Shown here in pieces: positions 52,695 through 58,167 of a stretch of 58,167 bases of DNA (position 1 is its first letter; each line of letters begins with the position of its first letter). The stretch spans positions 1 to 58,167 of the forward strand of contig JAGANQ010000063.1 in the NCBI GenBank assembly GCA_017624115.1, given 5' to 3'. Made by a program: the position numbers and the translations under genes. Below the pieces are notes generated by a model. The model was not told the DNA's origin and made no database searches. It saw only the letters and a program-made list of their open reading frames with translations. Source of the DNA: Lachnospiraceae bacterium (lineage in GTDB: Bacteria; Bacillota; Clostridia; Lachnospirales; Lachnospiraceae).

Positions 52695-53933
52695 TTACTG
52701 CTCGTTTTCTTCCTTCGGAAGACTCTGCATATATTCATCCATGGCATCTGCCACCTGCTTAGAGTAAGCAACTGCCTCAACTACGGTCTTTGCACCTCTT
52801 ACAACATCACCGGAAGCGAAGATACCGGGACGCTCCGTAATTCCTCTCGGGTCAGCTACCACCAGACCGTTCTTGGTTGTTGTCAGACCGTGTGTCTGAT
52901 TCGGAATCAGACTGGACGGACCCTGGCTGATAGAAATCATGACAGAATCAGCCTTATGAAGGACAGGCTCGCCAACCTTCTCAATCACATGACCTTCTTC
53001 ATCGCATACCGTATCTACAAAGTATACACCCTCATCCGTAATCTCTACCGGTGCCTTGTTGTATTCGAATACAACACCGTCAATCATCGCTAATTCCGCC
53101 TCTACACGGCTTGCGGCATAGGTGCTGTTGATTGAATATACCGTAACATTTCTGGAGCCGTGGCGGATAACGGTTCTTGCAACGTCCATTGCCGCATTTC
53201 CGGCACCGATAATAATGACATTATCACCCAGATGATATACATCAGGATTTGTCAGATAATGAATCGCATAGTGTACATGTCCGAGCGTCTCACCCTTGAT
53301 GTGCAGGGTATTCGGCCACCATACACCGGTTCCGATGGAAATCGCCTTATAACCGTCACGGAACATCTCATCGATGCCGATTGACTTTCCGATAGCTGTA
53401 TTCGGTCTGATTTTAATGCCGAGGTTGATTAACTGGTCATAATATTTATCCAGCAGATTCTTCGGCAGACGGAACTCCGGGATACCATAACGCAGCACGC
53501 CGCCGATTTTATCCTTCGATTCGAAAATGGTAATATCATAGCCTCTCTGAGCTAACAGAATCGCAATCGTAAGTCCTGCCGGGCCGGAACCAATCACGGC
53601 TGCCTTGATTCCGTTCTTCGTCTTCTGTGTCAGCTTCGTCTTGGCAAAGTAGTTCTCAGAAATATAATTTTCAATACTGCTGATATGCACCGGAGCACCC
53701 TTGTGATTCAAAACACAATGTCCCTGACACTGATTCTCATGGTTACAAATCAAGGAACACAGCATGGACAGCGGGTTATTCTCGAACACCATCTCTCCTG
53801 CCTTTGTAATATCCCCTGCGAGAAAGGTCGCTATCATATCCGGAATCGGTGTGTTGATAGGACATCCTGTCCGGCACATGGGCTTTTTACAGTGTAAACA
53901 TCTCTTTGCTTCATCAATTACGTTAATTGCCAT
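52695..53933 (-). CDS. GltD-like NAD(P)H-dependent FAD/Fe-S oxidoreductase
   Basis: This 412-residue flavoprotein resembles glutamate synthase small subunit and the NfnB/sulfide dehydrogenase family. Two N-terminal Cys clusters (CLHCKKPMCRTGCP and CSLICNHENQCQGHC) bind 4Fe-4S centres. FAD-binding VIGSGPAGLTIAILLAQRGYDITIFE lies near residue 112 (given in parts), with a second nucleotide fold IIIGAGNAAMDVARTVI for NAD(P)H. GltB is not adjacent, so it probably transfers electrons in another system such as Nfn-like chemistry. A consensus CcpA site sits at its promoter, predicting carbon-catabolite control. Confidence 0.88.
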   Translation of the reverse strand: MAINVIDEAKRCLHCKKPMCRTGCPINTPIPDMIATFLAGDITKAGEMVFENNPLSMLCSLICNHENQCQGHCVLNHKGAPVHISSIENYISENYFAKTKLTQKTKNGIKAAVIGSGPAGLTIAILLAQRGYDITIFESKDKIGGVLRYGIPEFRLPKNLLDKYYDQLINLGIKIRPNTAIGKSIGIDEMFRDGYKAISIGTGVWWPNTLHIKGETLGHVHYAIHYLTNPDVYHLGDNVIIIGAGNAAMDVARTVIRHGSRNVTVYSINSTYAASRVEAELAMIDGVVFEYNKAPVEITDEGVYFVDTVCDEEGHVIEKVGEPVLHKADSVMISISQGPSSLIPNQTHGLTTTKNGLVVADPRGITERPGIFASGDVVRGAKTVVEAVAYSKQVADAMDEYMQSLPKEENEQ

Positions 53934-53978
53934 TCTCTTACCATTCCCTTCCCAATATGTGTTTCGAATTGCGCTGCA

Positions 53979-54003
53979 TGTAAGCGCTTACATTCTCATT
54001 ATA
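53979..54003 (-). promoter_or_regulatory. promoter and CcpA (cre) site of the GltD-like gene
   Basis: TGTAAGCGCTTACA (53979-53992) is a perfect palindrome matching the cre consensus. It lies just downstream of a TATAAT -10 box (53998-54003, minus strand). Binding there would block initiation. Confidence 0.75.
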
Positions 54004-54054
54004 CAACATATTCCGGGAAATTGCACTAACAAATTGCGTTAGTTTTTTAACCAT

Positions 54055-55869
54055 CTATTCTACCGTCACCGACTTTGCCAGATTTCTCGGCTGGTCCACA
54101 TTTAAGCCCCTGTGTACAGAGGTATAGTAAGCTATCAGCTGCAGAATAACTGCCGTCGGAATCGGCGTAAACTCATCCGGAAGCTTTGGGATTGTCAAAT
54201 GATAGTCATAGATTGCCTCCTCTGCCTCCATGTCCTCCTGCGTAATCAGAATGACCAGTGCACCTCTTGCCTTTACCTCACGGATATTGGATATCATCTT
54301 GGCATAAACACTCTCCTGCGTAGCAATCGCAATCACCGGCACGCCCTCTGTAATCAGCGAAATCGTACCGTGCTTCAATTCTCCCGCCGCATATGCCTCG
54401 GAATGAATATAAGAAATCTCCTTCAGCTTGATAGAGCCTTCACAGGACAGGGCATAATCAATTCCTCTTCCTATAAAGAATAAATCCTCCTTATCTGTCA
54501 GCGCATATGTCAGCTCCTTAATTGTCTCTTCCAGCGTAAGAGATAATTTCAGCGCCTCCACAGATGATTTCAGAAGCTCATAGTCCTTCTTCATTCCTGC
54601 TTCATCCAGTTTTCCCCTGACATATGCCATGCGCATCGCAAGCATCACCAGTGCGGCTATCTGTACGGTATATGCCTTGGTGCTGGCAACTGCTATCTCA
54701 GGACCCGCATGTGTATAGAGTACATAATCACTTTCTCTGGCAATCGTAGAGCCTTTTACATTTACAATTCCCAGTGTACATGCCCCCTCACTCTTTGCCA
54801 GACGAAGGCTTGCGAGCGTATCAATCGTTTCTCCCGACTGGGAAATCACGATAACCAGCGTCTTCTCATCAATAATCGGATTCTGATAACGGAACTCTGA
54901 AGCAATCTCCACGGCAACCGGTATACGCACACGCTTCTCTATCAATACCTTTCCTACCATCCCCGCGTGCATGGCTGTACCGCAGGCTACAATCTTGATC
55001 TGATTGATTTCTTTAAAAATACGGTCCGGTATCTTATCGACTTCAAAATCCGGTATGCCTGCCTTCATCCTCGGAGCAATCGTATTATGAAGTGCCTCCG
55101 GCTGCTCATGGATTTCTTTAATCATATAATGCGGATAGCCATTTTTCTGCGCAGCAGTCGTATCCCAGTTTACATGGAGCATCTCCGGCTCCACGCGTCT
55201 TCCCTGCAAATCCTCCAGATACAGCTCTTCTTTTTTAAGTACCAGTATGGTATCTTCAGGAAGTACAAAATAATCCTGTGTGTATGCAATCAATGCAGTC
55301 ACATCCGATGCCACAAAGGAGCCCTCCTTCGCTCTTGCTGCCACCAGCGGACTGACCTTGCGAATACAGTACACCGTATCCGGCACTCCTTCAAACATAA
55401 TGCAGAACGCATAGGAGCCTTCCAGAAGCTTCACCGCTTTGCGAATCGTTTCTTCCGGTTTTCCCTCATACAGCGCATCAAACAGGGCTGCCGCTATCTC
55501 TGTATCTGTCTGGGAAGCCAGTGTTTTTCCTGCTCCGTATTCCTCCCAGATTTCCTTATAATTTTCAATAATTCCATTGTGAATCAACGTTACTTTTCCG
55601 AAACGGTGTGGATGTGCATTTTCCTCCGATACTCCGCCATGTGTTGCCCAGCGGGTATGGCCGATACCGCAGCTTCCCTCAAACGTTTCTTCTTTTATTT
55701 TCTCCTTCAGTACGCTTACATTCCCCACAGTCTTCGCTGTTTTCACACCCTTTGCAGACTGCACGGCAATACCCGCACTGTCATATCCTCTGTATTCCAG
55801 CTGCTCCAGACCTGCAACCAGCACCGGTGCAGCCTCAAGATTACCGGAAAAGCCAATAATTCCGCACAT
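54055..55869 (-). CDS. glmS: glutamine--fructose-6-phosphate aminotransferase (isomerizing)
   Basis: GlmS makes glucosamine-6-phosphate from fructose-6-phosphate and glutamine, the first step to peptidoglycan amino sugars. The nucleophile Cys follows the initiator Met (CGIIGFSG). The glutaminase domain (residues 1 to ~240) shows GHTRWATHG, and two SIS sugar isomerase domains follow (ACGTAMHAGMVGK, SQSGETIDTLASL, SEAYAAGELKHG). The C-terminus NLAKSVTVE is typical. The ATG at 55869 follows AAAGGAG by 7 nt and places the catalytic Cys second. A glmS ribozyme in the leader controls expression. Confidence 0.97.
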   Translation of the reverse strand: MCGIIGFSGNLEAAPVLVAGLEQLEYRGYDSAGIAVQSAKGVKTAKTVGNVSVLKEKIKEETFEGSCGIGHTRWATHGGVSEENAHPHRFGKVTLIHNGIIENYKEIWEEYGAGKTLASQTDTEIAAALFDALYEGKPEETIRKAVKLLEGSYAFCIMFEGVPDTVYCIRKVSPLVAARAKEGSFVASDVTALIAYTQDYFVLPEDTILVLKKEELYLEDLQGRRVEPEMLHVNWDTTAAQKNGYPHYMIKEIHEQPEALHNTIAPRMKAGIPDFEVDKIPDRIFKEINQIKIVACGTAMHAGMVGKVLIEKRVRIPVAVEIASEFRYQNPIIDEKTLVIVISQSGETIDTLASLRLAKSEGACTLGIVNVKGSTIARESDYVLYTHAGPEIAVASTKAYTVQIAALVMLAMRMAYVRGKLDEAGMKKDYELLKSSVEALKLSLTLEETIKELTYALTDKEDLFFIGRGIDYALSCEGSIKLKEISYIHSEAYAAGELKHGTISLITEGVPVIAIATQESVYAKMISNIREVKARGALVILITQEDMEAEEAIYDYHLTIPKLPDEFTPIPTAVILQLIAYYTSVHRGLNVDQPRNLAKSVTVE

Positions 55870-55943
55870 AAAATCGCTCCTTTCATGCGGCACTCCGCAT
55901 ATGTTCGTTCCTTTCCTGCCCTATTTCAGATACAGAAAAAACA

Positions 55944-55972
55944 GCCTGTCTTCTCAGGCAGGTTCTTTTGTC
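55944..55972 (-). terminator. hairpin between the glmS ribozyme and glmS
   Basis: CCTGCCTG and ACAGGC-type arms are followed by TTTTTTC on the minus strand, about 75 nt before the glmS start. It may be a leader attenuator or a stability hairpin; coordinates include the flanking arm. Confidence 0.55.
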
Positions 55973-56029
55973 TATTATATTCTGTTCTTACACAGATTGT
56001 TCCTCTCCGCGCGGACTGACTGCCTGCAT

Positions 56030-56202
56030 CACAGACTCCGGTCAGAGCGTTTGGACAGTGCTTCAGTTATATCAGCTTTGTGTTGCAGTTGCCCGCTGTT
56101 TTTCTGATATATCACACGCCTGAAGCCGCATGGGAGAGCACCCGCCGAATCCTTCGATAATCTCTCCACCTCGTTAACCCTCCTTGCAAGGGTGCATGGC
56201 GC
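56030..56202 (-). ncRNA. glmS ribozyme-riboswitch
   Basis: The minus strand contains AAGCGCC with the cleavage site before the G at 56202. The conserved core follows: GGGTTAACGAGGTGGAGAG, TTATCGAAGG, TTCGGCGGGTGCTCTCCC. The P3 arms GCTTCAG and CTGAAGC are also present. Glucosamine-6-phosphate triggers self-cleavage and message decay, giving feedback on glmS. The 3' boundary is approximate. Confidence 0.93.
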
Positions 56203-56250
56203 TTTGTTTACCTCTGTTAAATTTAAAACAAAAATCCTCCTTTCCGGATT

Positions 56251-56279
56251 AACTTAACATGAAAAAGGAGGATTGTCAA
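56251..56279 (-). promoter_or_regulatory. promoter of the glmS leader
   Basis: Minus-strand TTGACA and TAAGTT are spaced by 17 nt. The predicted start is about 40 nt before the ribozyme cleavage site. Confidence 0.6.
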
Positions 56280-56291
56280 TATTATAGTTTC

Positions 56292-56320
56292 TTGACGCAA
56301 TATACATCTTGATATATAAT
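56292..56320 (+). promoter_or_regulatory. sigma-A promoter of argH
   Basis: TTGACG and a perfect TATAAT are spaced by 17 nt. The start lies about 58 nt before the argH ATG and diverges from the glmS promoter. No ARG box was recognised. Confidence 0.85.
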
Positions 56321-56384
56321 ATTCGAAAGAAAATATCGTCCGACAGGGACATTTTGCACTTTGTGCATAGAAAGAGAGGTTCTT

Positions 56385-57773
56385 ATGAAATTATGGGGCG
56401 GACGTTTCACTAAAGAAACGAACCAGTTAGTTCACCATTTCAACGCTTCCATTTCTTTTGACCAGCGTTTTTATAAGCAGGACATCGAAGGAAGCATTGC
56501 ACATGTAACCATGCTTGCCAGACAGGGCATTCTTACGGATTCCGAGCGCGATGAAATCATCACCGGTTTAAAGGGAATTCTTGCTGATATAGAAAATGGC
56601 ACCTTCGTTATCGACGAGACCTACGAGGACATTCACAGCTTTGTAGAGGCACACCTGATTGAACGTATCGGTGATGTAGGCAAGAAGCTTCACACCGGCA
56701 GAAGCCGCAACGACCAGGTTGCTCTGGATATGAAGCTCTATATCCGTGACGAGGTTCGTGAAACCGATGCACTCTTAAAGGAGCTGCTGTCCACAGTTCT
56801 TCGCATAATGGAAGCAAACACAGAAACCTTTATGCCGGGCTTCACCCATCTGCAGAAGGCACAGCCGATTACCCTCGCTCATCATCTTGGAGCTTATTTT
56901 GAAATGTTTAAAAGAGACCGCCAGCGTCTTGCTGATATATACAAGCGCATGAATCTGTGCCCGTTAGGCTCCGGTGCACTTGCCGGTACGACCTACCCGC
57001 TTGACAGAGAGTACACTGCCAGTCTTCTTCATTTTGACGGTGCTACCTTAAACAGCATGGATTCTGTTGCTGACCGTGACTATCTGATTGAATTTTTAAG
57101 TGCATTATCGACCATCATGATGCACCTGAGCCGTTTTTCTGAGGAGGTCATCATCTGGAATTCTAATGAATATCAGTTTGTTGAGTTAGATGACTCCTAC
57201 AGCACCGGCAGCAGCATCATGCCGCAGAAGAAGAACCCTGATATCGCCGAGCTGGTACGCGGTAAGACCGGTCGTGTCTATGGTGCTCTCATGTCCCTGC
57301 TCACTACCATGAAGGGGCTTCCGCTTGCATATAATAAGGATATGCAGGAGGACAAAGAGCTGACCTTTGATACGATTGATACCACTAAGGGCTGCATTCA
57401 GCTATTCACCGGTATGCTCGCCACCATGCGTTTCCGTAATTCTGTCATGGAAGCAAGTGCAAAGAATGGCTTTACTAATGCTACTGATGCCGCTGACTAT
57501 CTGGTAAACCATGGTGTTCCATTCCGTGATGCCCACGGTATCGTTGGTCAGCTAGTACTATATTGTATTGATAAGAATATCTCTCTTGATGATATGACAT
57601 TAGAGGAGTACAAGGCTATCAGTCCTGTATTTGAAGCAGATATCTACGAGGCAATTTCCTTAAAGACCTGCGTGGAAAAGCGTCTGACAAAGGGCGCTCC
57701 AAGCCCTGCTGCCATGAAAGAGGCAATCAGGCTTGAGAAGGAGTATCTGGAAACGGCAGGCATACTGAACTAA
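56385..57773 (+). CDS. argH: argininosuccinate lyase
   Basis: ArgH cleaves argininosuccinate into arginine and fumarate, the last step of arginine synthesis. The N-terminal [13 protein letters not shown] is typical. [29 protein letters not shown] and the flexible signature loop [16 protein letters not shown] carry catalytic residues of the fumarase/aspartase superfamily. From the ATG at 56385, after AGAGAGG, the protein has 462 residues, the usual length. argG is not adjacent. Its product arginine is the substrate of the polyamine operon elsewhere in the window. Confidence 0.97.
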   Translation: MKLWGGRFTKETNQLVHHFNASISFDQRFYKQDIEGSIAHVTMLARQGILTDSERDEIITGLKGILADIENGTFVIDETYEDIHSFVEAHLIERIGDVGKKLHTGRSRNDQVALDMKLYIRDEVRETDALLKELLSTVLRIMEANTETFMPGFTHLQKAQPITLAHHLGAYFEMFKRDRQRLADIYKRMNLCPLGSGALAGTTYPLDREYTASLLHFDGATLNSMDSVADRDYLIEFLSALSTIMMHLSRFSEEVIIWNSNEYQFVELDDSYSTGSSIMPQKKNPDIAELVRGKTGRVYGALMSLLTTMKGLPLAYNKDMQEDKELTFDTIDTTKGCIQLFTGMLATMRFRNSVMEASAKNGFTNATDAADYLVNHGVPFRDAHGIVGQLVLYCIDKNISLDDMTLEEYKAISPVFEADIYEAISLKTCVEKRLTKGAPSPAAMKEAIRLEKEYLETAGILN

Positions 57774-57830
57774 GCTTCTTATCTTTGGTGCAATCAACAA
57801 GAGGCTGTTGCATTTTGCATAGCTGTAAGT

Positions 57831-58167
57831 TTGTGATAATTGCTAAGGAAAGCAAAAAATCTGCATATTTTCAAATATAAGATTTGGGGAGATTGGCACG
57901 AAATTTGAGAGTTTCTTACATCCGGAGTTTTAGAAAGCAAATTTTGTGTCTTTGATGCAACCGACAAGCCAGGTCAGATGTCCGCTAAGGGAAAGACAGA
58001 CAATCAAAGTTTCTAGCCGCTCTAGGGCAGACGCCTCACAAAATCGATATAAAAGCGCGTAAATGCGAACTCGCTCCTAACCATGGTTAATACGATTAGG
58101 TTGTGAGCTCAGACACACATTTACGCGCTTACGTTTTGCTCGTCGTCTGCCAAGAGCGGCACGAAAC
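57831..58167. repeat. long palindromic element, copy 2 (truncated by window end)
   Basis: Starting ~60 nt after the argH stop, this sequence matches 30947-31285 at roughly 90% identity. It includes TATTTTCAAATATA, GGCACGAAATTTGAGAG, the GCCGCTCT and GGCAGACG blocks and the whole apical stem AAGCGCGTAAATG/CATTTACGCGCTT. The second arm continues past the window. The first ~55 nt after argH show no convincing terminator. Confidence 0.88.

Noticed and set aside
54022..54050. Terminator for glmS from the ACTAAC/GTTAGT hairpin
   Set aside because: The T run is on the plus strand, opposite to glmS; on the minus strand no T tract follows.
54967..56019. 350-codon open frame antisense to glmS
   Set aside because: It is the reverse shadow of glmS, Cys/His/Arg-rich and low in protein-like features; glmS is certain on the other strand.
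56236..56277. Terminator AATCCTCC...GGAGGATT plus T5 before glmS
   Set aside because: Its left arm is the spacer of the predicted glmS promoter, so it would not be transcribed as a complete hairpin from that start.
1..58167. CRISPR arrays, rRNA and tRNA genes
   Set aside because: No regularly spaced direct repeats, no rRNA signatures and no tRNA cloverleaf (GTTCRANYC with acceptor pairing) were recognised on either strand.

Overview
The window looks like a chromosomal segment from a motile, spore-forming member of the Lachnospiraceae (Firmicutes, Clostridia). The evidence is Spo0A, CotF-like coat proteins, the clostridial SCIFF peptide with its radical-SAM maturase, a Lachnospiraceae-type flagellin, TIGR04086 and UMF1 membrane proteins, a Phe T-box and a glmS ribozyme. 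I cannot fix the genus from sequence alone. No rRNA, tRNA, CRISPR array or prophage was seen. Most genes lie on the minus strand; tyrA-aroA, the recombinase, corC, the UMF1 transporter and argH are on the plus strand.

Layout: 0.1-6.5 kb holds a DUF212 membrane protein, an HD protein, two small CotF-like proteins, glgA, spo0A and an EF-G paralogue. 6.7-9.3 kb is tyrA-aroA. 9.35-15.03 kb is a five-gene polyamine operon (arginine decarboxylase, speE, speB, a carboxynorspermidine-type dehydrogenase, nspC). It is preceded by a ~375-nt structured RNA with its own promoter and terminator. 15.7-17.9 kb is csrA-hag. 17.97-19.74 kb is a candidate invertible segment. 19.9-25.2 kb is pheS-pheT-queA-pilZ behind a T-box. 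25.3-29.5 kb is TIGR04086-scfA-scfB-secDF. 29.7-36 kb holds corC, a 533-bp near-palindrome, an M16C peptidase and a UMF1 transporter. 36-44.1 kb is a duplicated and decaying locus with a LytS-like kinase, a response regulator with a SARP/OmpR-like output domain, and large cell-surface repeat proteins. 44.1-52.5 kb holds galT, prsA, sbcC, sbcD, a small unknown gene, two HAD phosphatases and maf. 52.7-58.2 kb holds a GltD-like oxidoreductase, glmS with its ribozyme, argH and a second, window-truncated copy of the long palindrome.

The strongest candidate for an undescribed system is a flagellin phase switch. An exact 24-nt sequence (two 8-nt arms around an asymmetric 8-nt spacer) occurs in opposite orientation at 17974-17997 and 19715-19738. 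Between the copies lie a compact FimB/FimE-like tyrosine recombinase, a broken nuclease gene and, at the inner right edge, a near-perfect sigma-28 promoter (TAAA-N15-TCCGATAT). That promoter now points away from csrA-hag into a strong hairpin. Inversion would aim it straight at csrA-hag and remove the -35 box of the recombinase. The hag leader also carries a textbook CsrA-binding hairpin and a second CsrA-like site on the ribosome-binding site.

Other notable items are the free-standing RNA upstream of the polyamine operon, the repeated ~530-bp palindromic element, and 11-bp-spaced operator-like repeats at the promoters of the duplicated surface-protein genes next to the SARP-like regulator. 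All functional names come from motif recognition by eye; no database search was run.
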